A DNA stretch of 64,000 nt from Hyphomicrobiales bacterium (GCA_900472485.1 UCII01000009.1:174267-238266), one strand, 5' to 3'. Numbered from the stretch's first letter, positions 1 through 9,507 are shown. A program made the numbers and translations. The notes: generated by a model not told the origin, from the sequence alone.

Positions 1-43
1 TCATCCGACCCTTCGGGCCACCTTCTCCCCGAGGGGAGAAGGA
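1..43. repeat. Rhizobial palindromic repeat fragment
   Basis: The first 43 bases contain the block CTTCTCCCCGAGGGGAGAAG with a short hairpin before it (CCCTTCGGGCC). Nearly the same block recurs at 58518-58555 inside cobN, so this is a dispersed repeat. It sits just beyond the stop codon of the aldo/keto reductase and is cut by the window edge, so its full length is unknown. The CTTCTCCCC/GGGGAGAAG dyad could also act as a transcription stop. It resembles the RIME-type elements reported from rhizobia; that family assignment is inference. Confidence 0.7.
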
Positions 44-47
44 TTTC

Positions 48-1106
48 TTACTTCGCCAGATGGGGACCGATCAGCGCCAGATCGGCCTCGCTCAGCCGGT
101 CGTTGGCCGTGTTGCGCTGATGCCAGTAGGGATACATCAGCGGCTGCAGGCTGACGTCATCGAGGCGCTTGCGCTCCTCGTCGGTCAGCTTCAGCTCGGC
201 ACTCGCAAGATTGTCCTTGAACTGGGCCTTGGTGCGGCCGCCGATGATGACCGAGGTCACGCCCTTTCGGCCGATCAGCCAGGCAAGTGCCACCTGGGCT
301 GCCGAAACGCCGCGACCATCCGCGATTTCCACCAGCGTCTCGACGATATTCCACAGGCGGTTTTCATCGCGGATCGGAGGTTCCGTCCAGCCGGCGAACT
401 GGCGCGTACCCTCCGGCGTTGCCTGATTGCGGCGATGCTTGCCTGAGAGCAGGCCGCCCGCAATCGGGCTCCAGACGAGAATGCCGAGGCCTTGGTCGAT
501 ACTAACAGGCACCAGCTCGTTTTCCGCGTCGCGGGCTTCCAGCGTGTAGTGGATCTGCTGGCTGACGAAGCGTTCGCGCTTGTCGCGCTCACTGACGCCG
601 AGCGCCTTCATGATGTGCCAGCCGGAAAAGTTCGAGCAGCCGATATAGCGGACCTTGCCCTGACGAACCAAGGTGTCGAGCGCTTCCATCGTCTCTTCCA
701 GCGGTGTCTGTCCGTCCCATTCATGCAGCTGATAGAGATCGATCACATCGGTCTTCATGCGTTTCAGGCTTGCTTCGCAGGCCTGAATGAGGTGCTGGCG
801 GGATGAGCCGACATCGTTGACACCAGGCCCCATCGGGAAGCGGGCCTTGGTGGCGATGAGCACGCCGTTCTTGCGCGGGCCGCCGATGATCTCACCGAGA
901 ATCTCCTCCGATGCGCCTTGCGAGTAGACGTCGGCCGTATCGAGCAGGTTGACGCCGGCATCGATACACATGTCGACAAGCTTCTTGGCATCCTTGATGC
1001 CAAGATCGCCGACGGTTTTTGCCCAGCCGACTCCGCCGAAGGTCATGGTGCCCATGGTGATGGTGGAAACTTTGAGGCCGGAGCGGCCAAGCAGACGATA
1101 TTCCAT
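48..1106 (-). CDS. Aldo/keto reductase
   Basis: This is a 352-residue NADPH-dependent oxidoreductase of the aldo/keto reductase superfamily, predicted to be a soluble TIM barrel. The family's catalytic tetrad can be placed: Asp and Tyr in DTADVYS, Lys in LIATKARF, and His in LYQLHEWDG. The C-terminal VIIGGRTKAQ segment fits the NADP-binding loop. The frame continues 25 codons upstream, but the ATG at 1106 is preferred because GAGGAGGA lies just before it and the family N-terminus (YRLLGRSGLKVS) begins there. It is a single gene, divergent from the ABC importer at 1279. The substrate cannot be told from sequence. Confidence 0.93.
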   Translation of the reverse strand: MEYRLLGRSGLKVSTITMGTMTFGGVGWAKTVGDLGIKDAKKLVDMCIDAGVNLLDTADVYSQGASEEILGEIIGGPRKNGVLIATKARFPMGPGVNDVGSSRQHLIQACEASLKRMKTDVIDLYQLHEWDGQTPLEETMEALDTLVRQGKVRYIGCSNFSGWHIMKALGVSERDKRERFVSQQIHYTLEARDAENELVPVSIDQGLGILVWSPIAGGLLSGKHRRNQATPEGTRQFAGWTEPPIRDENRLWNIVETLVEIADGRGVSAAQVALAWLIGRKGVTSVIIGGRTKAQFKDNLASAELKLTDEERKRLDDVSLQPLMYPYWHQRNTANDRLSEADLALIGPHLAK

Positions 1107-1278
1107 AGATCTGTCCTCCTCGATCCCGTCTGAATAACGTGCCTCAGCAAATAGCGCCGGATCGCGGCGGTCAAGATTCAATCATCATACGAACGGCAAT
1201 CTATTCAAATTCAACTGTCACAATCATGTTAAGCCCTGCGTCTAGACAACCTCGTACAACCTAGCCGAGGATGTTTTC

Positions 1279-2259
1279 ATGAAGACCTTTGTTTCCGCCT
1301 TTGCCGGCCTGTTGGCCATTGCTCTTTTCTCCGGAAGCGCCAACGCCGCCGATCTCGTCCTCTATACCAGCCAACCGAATGCCGATGCGCAGGCGACCGT
1401 CGATGGTTTCATGGCCGCCAATCCCGGTATCAAGGTCGACTGGGTTCGTGATGGCACGCCGCAGATCATTGCCAAGCTGCAGGCTGAAATGCAGGCTGGC
1501 GCTCCGGTGGCCGATGTCCTGCTGATTGCCGATACGGTAACGCTCGAGCGTCTGAAGGAAGCCGGCAAGCTGCTCGCCTATAAGTCGCCAGAAGCCGCAA
1601 ACTACGATCCGTCGCTCTATGACGCCGGCGGCTATTATTATTCCACCAAGCTGATCACGACCGGCATCGTCTACAACACCGCCGCCGCGATGAAGCCGGC
1701 AAGTTGGCAGGATCTGGTCAAGCCGGAAGCCAAGGGTCTCGTCGCCATGCCGAGCCCGCTGGCTTCGGGCGCCGCTCTCATCCACGCGCAGACGCTCGCC
1801 GGCGTCGGCAGTCTCGGCTGGGATTATTACAAGAACCTCGCCGACAATGGCGCGATCGCCTCGGGTGGCAACGGCGCCGTGCTGAAGTCGGTCGCGTCCG
1901 GCGAGAAGGCCTATGGTATGATCGTCGACTACATGCCGATCCGCGAAAAGGCCAAGGGTGCTCCGCTGGAATTCGTCTTTCCGAAGGAAGGCGTTTCGGC
2001 CGTGACCGAGCCCGTCGGCATCCTTGCCGGCACGCAGCATGCCGATGCCGCCAAGAAGTTCGTCGATTATGTTCTTTCCGAAAAGGGCCAGGAAGGCTTC
2101 CTGAAGCTCGGCTACATTCCGGCCCGCAACGGCACGCCGCTGCCGGAAGGCTTCCCGGCACGTGACAGCATCAAGGTTTTGCCGTTGAATGCCGCCGATG
2201 CTCTCAAGAACACGGATCAGGACCTCAAGACCTTCTCCACCTACTTCAAGTCGAAGTAA
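1279..2259 (+). CDS. ABC transporter substrate-binding protein (ferric iron type)
   Basis: This is a 326-residue periplasmic binding protein with a signal peptide (about residues 1-23, cleavage after SANA). The mature start ADLVLYTSQPNADAQ matches the type-2 periplasmic binding proteins of the FbpA/AfuA/FutA and 2-aminoethylphosphonate group. GAGG lies eight bases before the ATG. It is the first gene of a tight set with a fused permease and an ATPase, so it should deliver ligand to that complex. Tyr-rich stretches such as GGYYYS could coordinate iron. Polyamine, phosphonate or other anion ligands are alternatives, because this fold changes ligand easily. Confidence 0.9.
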   Translation: MKTFVSAFAGLLAIALFSGSANAADLVLYTSQPNADAQATVDGFMAANPGIKVDWVRDGTPQIIAKLQAEMQAGAPVADVLLIADTVTLERLKEAGKLLAYKSPEAANYDPSLYDAGGYYYSTKLITTGIVYNTAAAMKPASWQDLVKPEAKGLVAMPSPLASGAALIHAQTLAGVGSLGWDYYKNLADNGAIASGGNGAVLKSVASGEKAYGMIVDYMPIREKAKGAPLEFVFPKEGVSAVTEPVGILAGTQHADAAKKFVDYVLSEKGQEGFLKLGYIPARNGTPLPEGFPARDSIKVLPLNAADALKNTDQDLKTFSTYFKSK

Positions 2260-2276
2260 TCCAACCCGGATTTGGA

Positions 2277-3971
2277 ATGTATCGATATGTGCGTCGAGGA
2301 AACAGCCAGCCGGCCTGGCTGTTTCCTTTTGTTGTTGCCGTCGTGCTCTTGCTCAGCGTTTTGCCGCTGGCGCGGCTGGCGTTTGCCGGCATCGAGGCGC
2401 TGCTCAGGGGTGGTGTCTATGAGCTCATCACCGATCCCTCCCTCTGGCGCTCGGCCTGGTACACGATCGAGACGGCCGTGCTCGGCACCATTGTTTCTGC
2501 CTTGCTTGGTTGTCTCTTCGCATTCCTGCTGACGTTGACGGATCTGTCGGGCAGGGGGCTGCTCGGCTTCCTCTTCGTATTGCCCATGATGATCCCGCCG
2601 CAGGTGACGGCACTCGCCTGGGTGCAGATGTCCGGACCGTCGAGCCCCTTGCTGAAAGCGTTGCATATCGCGCCGCCGCTCGGCTCGCCGCAGCCGCTCT
2701 ATTCGGTTGGCGGCATCGCGCTGCTCTACGGCGTTCAGCATGCGCCGCTCGTCTATCTCGCCCTGCGCGCCGGCCTGATGGCGCTGCCGCGCGATGGTGT
2801 CGAGGCCGCAAGGCTTTCCGGCGCGTCCGGCCTGCGTGTCTTCCGCGATATCATCCTGCCCTTGTCTCTGCCCGGTGTCATCGCGGGAGCCGCGATCGCT
2901 TTTGTCTCCTCCATCGGCAATTTCGGCATCCCCGCGATCCTCGGTATTCCCGCTTCGATCTATACGCTCTCGACCCTGATCTTCACGAAATTCTCCAGTT
3001 TCGGACCGCGGACCTTCGGCGATATCGCGGTGCTGTCGACGATGATCGCCGTCATTGCCGTTGCCGGGCTTGCCGTGCAGGGCAGGGCCTTGAAGGGGCG
3101 TGATTACCGCGTGATCGGCATTTCCGGAGCGACGGCTGCCTTTTCGCTCGGCCGCTGGCGCTTTCTGGCGTTGCCGGCGCTTTATGCCATGCTCTTCGTC
3201 ATGCTCGTTGCTCCCTTTCTGGCGCTGGTCGCAGGCGCGCTAGTGCCGGCGTACGGCGTGCCGCTCACCTTCAAGACGGCGTCGCTCAACGCCTTTACGG
3301 AAATCCTGTTTCGGCAGAGCATAACCCGCACCGCTTTTTCCAATTCGCTGTTTCTTGCCGGCATGACGGCGCTCGGTCTCCTGCTGGTGACAGTGCTCGC
3401 CGCCTATGCGCTGACGCGGCGCAAGGACATGCTGAGCCGCATCGTCGGCGGCATGATCGAGATCCCTTACTCGCTTCCGGGCATCATCATCGCCGTCTGT
3501 TTCATTCTGGTGTTCGCAGCACCGCTGCCAATCCTCAACGTCACGCTTTACGGGACGATCTGGATCATTCTGCTTGCCTATTTCTCCGCCTATTTCGCGG
3601 TCAGCCTGAAGCCGGTCATGAGCGCCTTCCTGCAGCTTGATCCGGCACTGGAGGAGGCGGCGCGACTTTCCGGAGCCGGCTTTTTCCGCCGCTTGATCGA
3701 TATCATCGTGCCGCTGATCGCGCCGGCGGCGAGCGCATCGGTGATCCTTGTCTTCCTCATCGCCTGCAACGAGCTAACCGTTTCGGCGCTGCTCTGGTCG
3801 GCCGGCACGCAGACGCTCGGCGTCGTTATCTACAATCTCGACGACGGCGGCAGCGCCGATCTTGCCTCGGCCATGTCGGTCATCGTCATCGCCATGGTGG
3901 TCGTCATGATGGTGCTTCTGGAAATCATGGCTAAGCGCCTGCCGAAGGGAGTGGTGCCTTGGCGAAACTGA
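2277..3971 (+). CDS. ABC transporter permease, fused two-domain (FbpB/SfuB type)
   Basis: This 564-residue inner-membrane protein has two copies of the binding-protein-dependent permease domain, about residues 60-265 and 340-550, with roughly twelve hydrophobic segments. Each half carries an EAA-type loop that contacts the ATPase: EAARLSGASGLRVFRDIILPLSLPG in the first half (partly quoted) and EEAARLSGAGFFRRLIDI in the second. The duplicated single-chain form is typical of ferric iron importers. It starts 17 bases after the binding-protein stop, and its 3' end overlaps the ATPase start by 13 bases, which implies one operon. Confidence 0.93.
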   Translation: MYRYVRRGNSQPAWLFPFVVAVVLLLSVLPLARLAFAGIEALLRGGVYELITDPSLWRSAWYTIETAVLGTIVSALLGCLFAFLLTLTDLSGRGLLGFLFVLPMMIPPQVTALAWVQMSGPSSPLLKALHIAPPLGSPQPLYSVGGIALLYGVQHAPLVYLALRAGLMALPRDGVEAARLSGASGLRVFRDIILPLSLPGVIAGAAIAFVSSIGNFGIPAILGIPASIYTLSTLIFTKFSSFGPRTFGDIAVLSTMIAVIAVAGLAVQGRALKGRDYRVIGISGATAAFSLGRWRFLALPALYAMLFVMLVAPFLALVAGALVPAYGVPLTFKTASLNAFTEILFRQSITRTAFSNSLFLAGMTALGLLLVTVLAAYALTRRKDMLSRIVGGMIEIPYSLPGIIIAVCFILVFAAPLPILNVTLYGTIWIILLAYFSAYFAVSLKPVMSAFLQLDPALEEAARLSGAGFFRRLIDIIVPLIAPAASASVILVFLIACNELTVSALLWSAGTQTLGVVIYNLDDGGSADLASAMSVIVIAMVVVMMVLLEIMAKRLPKGVVPWRN

Positions 3972-4990
3972 TCCTCAATCATGTCAGCAAGGATTTCGGC
4001 ACGGACGGACGCGCTGCGGTCAATGCGTTATCGCTCGATGTCCGTGAAGGCGGCTTCCTGGCGCTGCTTGGTCCCTCGGGCTGCGGCAAGACGACCGTGC
4101 TTCGAATGATAGCCGGTTTCGAGCAACCGACCGATGGCTCCATCCACCTCGGCGAACGGCTGCTTGCGGACGCAGTGAATATGCTGCCGCCGGAGCGGCG
4201 CAACATGGCGATGGTGTTCCAATCCTATGCGCTCTGGCCGCATATGAACGTCGCTGACAATGTCGGTTATCCGCTGAAGGTACGCGGCATCTCCGGCGAG
4301 GGCTACCGCGAGAAGGTGCGCGAGGCCTTGGCGACGGTGCGTCTTGGCGACTATGCGGAACGCAGGCCCGCCGATCTCTCCGGTGGCCAACGGCAGCGCG
4401 TGGCGCTTGCCCGCTGCCTGGTGACATCGCCCGATGTCGTGCTGCTGGACGAGCCGCTGGCTAACCTCGACCGTCATCTGAAGAAGGAGATGGAGGAGAC
4501 CTTTCGCGAATTCCACCAGCGCTCCGGCGCCACCATGGTCTATGTCACGCACGACCAGAGCGAAGCGATGGCGCTTGCGACCGATGTTGCCGTCATGTCC
4601 GAAGGGCGGCTGCTGCAGGTGGCGCCGCCGGCGGAGATCTATGCGCGCCCTGAAGGGAAGATGGTCGGCGGCTTGGTCGGGCAGGGCGCCATTCTGTCGC
4701 TCGCTTTTCCCGATGGCGGTCTGCGCCGCATCGACTGGTCGCTCTTCCGAGGCCTGTGGGAGAATCGAACGGGCGGCTCGACAAGCGCGGATATCCTCGT
4801 GCGACCGGAGGATGTGATTGCCGCCGGCGAGGGCATTTCCTGCCGTGTCGATTCCGTCCTTTATGAGGGTGAGCGCTATGCACTGAGGCTGTCGATGCCG
4901 GATGGGCAGATGCTGCGTGCCTATAGCCGCGAGCCTGTCGCCGCGGGCGACGACTATCGAGTTGCCATTCGCTCAGCCTGGCGGCTTTGA
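3959..4990 (+). CDS. ABC transporter ATP-binding protein (FbpC/PotA type)
   Basis: This 343-residue ATPase should energise the preceding permease. Walker A is GPSGCGKTT near residue 38, the signature is LSGGQRQR, Walker B is VVLLDEP, and the switch His lies in VTHDQSEAMALA. A TOBE-like regulatory region follows from about residue 240. The start is TTG at 3959, inside the end of the permease gene, with AAGGGA before it; no better ATG exists in frame near the first conserved strand. Overlapping genes suggest translational coupling. Substrate as for the binding protein: probably ferric iron, not proven. Confidence 0.93.
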   Translation: MAKLILNHVSKDFGTDGRAAVNALSLDVREGGFLALLGPSGCGKTTVLRMIAGFEQPTDGSIHLGERLLADAVNMLPPERRNMAMVFQSYALWPHMNVADNVGYPLKVRGISGEGYREKVREALATVRLGDYAERRPADLSGGQRQRVALARCLVTSPDVVLLDEPLANLDRHLKKEMEETFREFHQRSGATMVYVTHDQSEAMALATDVAVMSEGRLLQVAPPAEIYARPEGKMVGGLVGQGAILSLAFPDGGLRRIDWSLFRGLWENRTGGSTSADILVRPEDVIAAGEGISCRVDSVLYEGERYALRLSMPDGQMLRAYSREPVAAGDDYRVAIRSAWRL

Positions 4991-5066
4991 TCGGTAGGGG
5001 ACAAGATGGTTGTTCCCTGCCGCCTCCTATGCTTGATTTGCTCGATGTCACGAAGGGGAGTCGCGC

Positions 5067-6062
5067 ATGTCCGATCATAGCTTTCCGATTTTCGATCTCG
5101 GCGCCTTCGAAGCAGCCGATCATGACGAGAAAAAGCGGCTGGGCGCGGAGGTGGACCGGATATGCCGCTCGACCGGCTTCCTGGCGATCGCCAACCACGG
5201 CGTCGCGGATGCCGTGATCGCCGAGGTCTGGAAGAAGACGCAGACTTTTTTCGATCTGCCGTCTGAGGTGAAGCAGAAGGCGAAAACGCTCTATCCCGGC
5301 TATCCCTACGGCTATCTCGGACCGGGCACAGAGGCGCTTGCAAAATCGCGCAACGTGGACACGCCGCCGGATCTGAAGGAAAGCTTCAATGGCGGCCCGC
5401 TTTCCGTACCCTCAGGCATGACAGATACTGAAGCACTCGGCTTCTGTTATGCCGCGACCATCTGGCCGGAGGGGCCTGAAGGATTCGCGGACGCATGGAA
5501 GGCTTATTATCGGGCGATGGAAGATTTGGCAGCGCGTATCATGCGCGTCTTCGCAACGGCGCTTGGCCTCGACGGGCATTTCTTCAATGCCTATGTGGAT
5601 GCGCCGATCAGTGCGCTAAGGGCGTTGAATTATCCCGAACAGCACGTGCCGCCGCAGCCGGGCCAGCTTCGCGCCGGCGCGCATACCGATTACGGCAGCC
5701 TGACGATTCTCCTGCCGCAGCCTGGCTCAAAGGGCCTTGAGATCATCGCTCCCGATGGCAACTGGACGCCGGTGCCGCCGGTGGAGGGCGCTTTCGTCAT
5801 CAATATCGGCGACCTGATGGCGCTCTGGACCAATGATCGCTGGGTTTCCACCGTGCATCGTGTCGTCAATCCGCCGCCGGAGGAGGGCGGCATGCAGCGC
5901 CGCCAGTCTCTGGCCTTCTTCCATCAGCCGAACTGGTTTGCCGAAATCGCCTGCCTGCCGTCGTGCCTGAAGGAAGGCGAGGAGCCGAAATATGCTCCCG
6001 TTCTTTCCGGCCCGTATCTGATGGGCAAGTTCAAATCGACGGTAACAGCCAAAGCCGGATGA
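5067..6062 (+). CDS. 2-oxoglutarate/Fe(II) dioxygenase, isopenicillin N synthase family
   Basis: This 331-residue soluble oxygenase has an N-terminal DIOX_N region (FPIFDLGAFEAAD onward) and a C-terminal jelly roll. The iron ligands are visible as HTD in GAHTDYGSL and His in STVHRVVNPP; the 2-oxoglutarate-binding R-x-S is RQS in RRQSLAFF. GGGG lies a few bases before the ATG. It follows the iron-type importer by 76 bases in the same direction and may share its transcript. Its substrate is unknown; oxidation of a small acid, amine or siderophore-related compound is possible. Confidence 0.9.
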   Translation: MSDHSFPIFDLGAFEAADHDEKKRLGAEVDRICRSTGFLAIANHGVADAVIAEVWKKTQTFFDLPSEVKQKAKTLYPGYPYGYLGPGTEALAKSRNVDTPPDLKESFNGGPLSVPSGMTDTEALGFCYAATIWPEGPEGFADAWKAYYRAMEDLAARIMRVFATALGLDGHFFNAYVDAPISALRALNYPEQHVPPQPGQLRAGAHTDYGSLTILLPQPGSKGLEIIAPDGNWTPVPPVEGAFVINIGDLMALWTNDRWVSTVHRVVNPPPEEGGMQRRQSLAFFHQPNWFAEIACLPSCLKEGEEPKYAPVLSGPYLMGKFKSTVTAKAG

Positions 6063-6110
6063 TGCGACTATAATAAGCCGGCTCACATTCTTCTTAAATT
6101 GGAATGCTTC

Positions 6111-7226
6111 ATGTCCCTGCGCCTTGCGACTTTCAACGTCGAAAACCTTCTGACCCGTTTTGATTACACTGGTTTTCGCAATCAGTTGCGCCAGGATCGC
6201 GTGTTGCAGCTCTTCGATGTTCGTAATGAAGAGATCTATCAGCAGTTGGAAGCGGCGCGTGTGATTGCGGCGACTGACGACACCAGGCAGATGACGGCGC
6301 TCGCGATCGCGGATGCCGATGCCGATATCATCTGTCTGCAGGAGGTCGACAACATGGCGGCGCTGCAGGCTTTCGAATATGGTTATCTCTACCGCATGGT
6401 CGGCAACGGCTATCGGCAGAAATTTCTGATCGAAGGCAATGACAGCCGCGGCATCGATGTCGCCGTGATGATGCGCGAGGAAACACGCGACGGTCAGCCG
6501 ATCGTTCTCAATGATATCAAGAGTCACGCCATGGTGACCTACGGCAATTTCGGCCTTTTCAACGACGAGCTGGCGGAGCTCGGCCTTCATTCGGAGGACA
6601 AGATCTTCAAGCGCGATTGTCTGGAACTGCATCTCCATATTGGTGGTGTGCCGTTCTCGCTCTATGTCATCCATCTGAAATCGATGGGACCGGCACGTGA
6701 AGGGGTGGATGGACGTCATGCGACCATGGCGATACGCCGGGCCGAGACCATGGCGGTTCGCCGCATCATCGAAGATCGTTTCGGCGCCGGCCACACAGCA
6801 ACGAAGAATTTCGCCATCTGCGGCGACATGAACGACTATCAGGAATGGATCGATGTCATCGGCACACGCCGCACCGGCTATCGCTTCGAACCGCGCAGCG
6901 AGGAGAAAGGGAGCGCACTCGATGTCTTCAGCCATGACGGTTTCGCCGAAAACGTCATGCGGCGGCGCGACGAGCTTGACCGCTGGACACTTTACCACGC
7001 CCGCGGACCGCAGGAGCAGCGGCTTTGCCAGCTCGACTATATCTGGCTCTCTCCGGCGCTGGCTCGCGCCAATGCGACGCGCGTGCCCGATGTCGTCCGC
7101 TCGGGCCAGCCCTTCCGCACTATTTTCCCACCGGGGCAGGAGGTAGAGCGCTATCCACGCGTCGGCTGGGACAGGCCGAAAGCCTCCGACCATTGCCCCG
7201 TCGTCATGACATTGGATTTGATATGA
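6111..7226 (+). CDS. Endonuclease/exonuclease/phosphatase family protein
   Basis: This 371-residue metal-dependent phosphoesterase fold shows the family landmarks ATFNVENL at the N-terminus, CLQEVDN (metal Glu), GDMNDY (catalytic Asp and Asn) and SDHCPVV (catalytic His pair) at the C-terminus. The frame opens with a TTG four codons earlier, but ATG at 6111 begins the conserved strand and has GGAA before it. The stop codon overlaps the Nudix gene start as ATGA, so the two are translationally coupled. No signal peptide is seen. DNA, a nucleotide or a phospholipid could be the substrate. Confidence 0.88.
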   Translation: MSLRLATFNVENLLTRFDYTGFRNQLRQDRVLQLFDVRNEEIYQQLEAARVIAATDDTRQMTALAIADADADIICLQEVDNMAALQAFEYGYLYRMVGNGYRQKFLIEGNDSRGIDVAVMMREETRDGQPIVLNDIKSHAMVTYGNFGLFNDELAELGLHSEDKIFKRDCLELHLHIGGVPFSLYVIHLKSMGPAREGVDGRHATMAIRRAETMAVRRIIEDRFGAGHTATKNFAICGDMNDYQEWIDVIGTRRTGYRFEPRSEEKGSALDVFSHDGFAENVMRRRDELDRWTLYHARGPQEQRLCQLDYIWLSPALARANATRVPDVVRSGQPFRTIFPPGQEVERYPRVGWDRPKASDHCPVVMTLDLI

Positions 7227-7975
7227 CCCTTTCAGAACAGAACGACGTGGCCGCCTGGCCGCCGGAAAGCACCGTGTTCCCTATCTCCAGCATCGACCTT
7301 GCCGTGTTTCCGGGCGAACATCCGTTTCACCTGCGTGAGCAGGAGGCAGCGCGGGAGAACTGGGCAAGGGAAATTGCCGCCAATCCATCACTCTATGACG
7401 GTCGCATGATCTTTCAGCACAGGCTGTCGCTTACAGGCGGTGCAGTGAAGGGGGAGGCCTATGTAACACCCTTCTCGACATTTCTCCTGTGGCGAAAGCA
7501 GCGGCAGCCAGGAGCTTTTCACCTTTTTGCCTTTCCCGTCATCGTATCGTCGGACGGAGCGATCATCGCGATACGCATGGCCTCCCATACCGCAAATCCC
7601 GGTCAGGTCTATTGCGCCTCCGGATCGATGGATGAGAGCGATATCGTCGACGGGCATGCCGACGTCGAAGGTAATATGCGGCGTGAGGTGTTGGAGGAGA
7701 CTGGTCTCGATTTACGTGATGCCACCCCGGTATCCGGATATCACGCAATGCATATAAGGCGTTCGATCACGCTTCTTCGCGTCTTCCGTTTTCCATGGAC
7801 GGCCGAGGATATGCTTCGGCGGATCGAGGCGCATATGCTCATTTCCGAAGAGGACGAGGTCGATGGCGTGGTCGCTATTCGATCGGCCGACCCAACGGCG
7901 CATCCCTATAATATTGCGATGCTTCCGATTCTAGCCTGGTTCTTCGGCACGGCAAATAGCTTGGGCTTGCGCTAG
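7223..7975 (+). CDS. Nudix hydrolase-like protein
   Basis: This 250-residue protein carries the second half of a Nudix box, REVLEETGLDL near residue 155. The first half (G-x5-E at the expected distance) is not canonical: the position eight residues before REV is Ala rather than Glu. It may therefore be an atypical pyrophosphohydrolase. An N-terminal region of about 90 residues precedes the Nudix core. The ATG overlaps the upstream TGA (ATGA), which supports this start over earlier in-frame codons and suggests a shared job with the phosphoesterase in nucleotide or cofactor turnover. Confidence 0.78.
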   Translation: MTLSEQNDVAAWPPESTVFPISSIDLAVFPGEHPFHLREQEAARENWAREIAANPSLYDGRMIFQHRLSLTGGAVKGEAYVTPFSTFLLWRKQRQPGAFHLFAFPVIVSSDGAIIAIRMASHTANPGQVYCASGSMDESDIVDGHADVEGNMRREVLEETGLDLRDATPVSGYHAMHIRRSITLLRVFRFPWTAEDMLRRIEAHMLISEEDEVDGVVAIRSADPTAHPYNIAMLPILAWFFGTANSLGLR

Positions 7976-8027
7976 GGTGGCTTGCCGGTATGAATAATCA
8001 AATCTGGAAATACGGATGGAGGCCGGA

Positions 8028-8945
8028 TTGGCACGCAGCTACAGTGTCTATGATGTGTTCACCGACAACAAACTGGCGGGCAATCCACTCGCGATCATCT
8101 TCGATGCCGAGGGGTTGAGCGACGAAGCGATGCAGGCGATCGCCAGGGAGATGAACCTTTCCGAGACCGTATTCGTGCTGCCGCCGCAAAATCCTGCCCA
8201 TACGGCGAGCCTGCGAATATTCACGCCTGGTCGCGAACTGCCTTTTGCCGGGCATCCGACCGTCGGCACGGCGATCGCCTTGGCGGAGAAGGCTCATGCC
8301 AATCATGGCGGGGATCTCGATCTCGTTTCCGTCCTCGACGAGCGCGTCGGGCCGGTGCGCTGCGCCATCAAGCTGAGACAGAACAAGGCGAGCTTTGCGG
8401 AATTCGATCTGCCGAAAAAGTCGCAGGAGATTCTTCTGCCGCTCGACAGAGCCGATATCGCCAATGCGCTCAGCCTGAAGATCACCGAAATCGGCTTCGA
8501 AAACCATGTTCCCTCCATCTGGAGTGCCGGTGTGCCGTTCCTTCTGGTGCCGGTGCATGATGTCGGCGCGGCGGAAAGGCTGGAATTCGATTTGCAGCTC
8601 TGGGAAAAGACGGTGCCTTTCGTCGATGGCGCGCTTGCCTCGGCCTTCATTTATTGTCGTGGCGGCGTCAATCACGTTGCCAAATTCCACGCGCGCATGT
8701 TCCCGGTGGGAATGGGTATCGTCGAGGATCCGGCGACGGGAGCCGCAGTAGCGGCGCTGTCCGGTGCGATCAATCAGTTCGACGCCCTGCCGGATGGACA
8801 TCATCCGGTCATCATAGAGCAGGGCATCGAGATGGGGCGGCCGTCGCTGATTCATCTTCACCTGGACATCGATGGCGGCCTGATCGCCAATGCCCGCATC
8901 GGCGGCCAAGCGGTGCGTGTTGCGTCAGGAATTCTTGAGCTTTGA
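8028..8945 (+). CDS. PhzF family isomerase/epimerase
   Basis: This is a roughly 305-residue enzyme of the PhzF/diaminopimelate-epimerase fold. The conserved glycine-rich loop FAGHPTVGTA and the Glu in NLSETVFVLPP, the catalytic acid of the family, are visible, as is the C-terminal GIVEDPATGAAVAAL motif. A TTG at 8028 is chosen over the ATG at 8016 because GGAGG lies five bases before the TTG and family members begin A-R-S-Y. PhzF itself acts in phenazine synthesis, but most bacterial members act on unknown substrates and no phenazine genes are present here. Confidence 0.85.
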   Translation: MARSYSVYDVFTDNKLAGNPLAIIFDAEGLSDEAMQAIAREMNLSETVFVLPPQNPAHTASLRIFTPGRELPFAGHPTVGTAIALAEKAHANHGGDLDLVSVLDERVGPVRCAIKLRQNKASFAEFDLPKKSQEILLPLDRADIANALSLKITEIGFENHVPSIWSAGVPFLLVPVHDVGAAERLEFDLQLWEKTVPFVDGALASAFIYCRGGVNHVAKFHARMFPVGMGIVEDPATGAAVAALSGAINQFDALPDGHHPVIIEQGIEMGRPSLIHLHLDIDGGLIANARIGGQAVRVASGILEL

Positions 8946-9013
8946 TTTTATTGCGTTTTTGGCCACCTCTGAAATTTTTTTGACAAAAAAACAAAGAAAA
9001 TTCGTCTGGCCGC

Positions 9014-9041
9014 TGGACAATCAAACCGATCCTATTTATAT
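9014..9041 (+). promoter_or_regulatory. Candidate sigma-70 promoter of tRNA-Lys
   Basis: TGGACA at 9014-9019 and TTATAT at 9036-9041 are separated by 16 bases and lie about 28 bases before the tRNA. An AT-rich tract with TTGACA at 8980-8985 lies upstream. No transcription start has been mapped. Confidence 0.4.
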
Positions 9042-9069
9042 GCCCGATCACGCCGCCAGCAAGCGGTAC

Positions 9070-9145
<76 letters not shown>

Positions 9146-9210
9146 AAAATTCCTTGAAAACGTTAGATAATTTGTGACGTGTCAAGGGTTTTCGGCTGCC
9201 CGATTGTCGG

Positions 9211-9507
9211 TCAGTCGGAGAGCCTGCCTAGCAGAAGACCGGTAAACAGCCCGAGTAGCGCCGTCACGATCAGGACCGAGCTCGTGGCTGTCGGATTTTC
9301 CTTTGCCACCTGCACCACGTTTCGGCCCTCCGAGCGGGCGTGGTCCGCGATGCTTGCAACTTTTCCCCTTGCCGAAGAAAGGGCCTCGTCGGCACGATCC
9401 GACGCGCTATCGATCCGCTTTGCCAAATCGGTGGAGAGCCTATCGATCTGGCTGCGCAGTTCATCGATCTGCGCATTGATGTCCTTGTCCAGCGAGATGT
9501 CGGCCAT
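9211..9507 (-). CDS. Small membrane-anchored coiled-coil protein (DUF883/ElaB-like)
   Basis: This 98-residue protein has an N-terminal helical region with repeated IDELRSQIDRLS-type heptads and a C-terminal membrane segment (SSVLIVTALLGLFTGLLLG). That plan matches the ElaB/YqjD-DUF883 proteins, which sit in the inner membrane and have been linked to ribosome binding and stationary phase in enterics. The start at 9507 has AAGGAGG before it; upstream in-frame codons lack this. It stands alone downstream of and opposite to tRNA-Lys. Its role here is unknown. Confidence 0.75.
   Translation of the reverse strand: MADISLDKDINAQIDELRSQIDRLSTDLAKRIDSASDRADEALSSARGKVASIADHARSEGRNVVQVAKENPTATSSVLIVTALLGLFTGLLLGRLSD

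Noticed and set aside
1261..2040. Long minus-strand frame opposite the substrate-binding gene
   Set aside because: It lies antisense to a gene with signal peptide and family motifs, and its own product has no recognisable pattern; GC-rich shadow frame.
5727..7193. 488-codon minus-strand frame across the oxygenase and phosphoesterase genes
   Set aside because: It spans two well-supported genes in antisense and has no domain or ribosome site.
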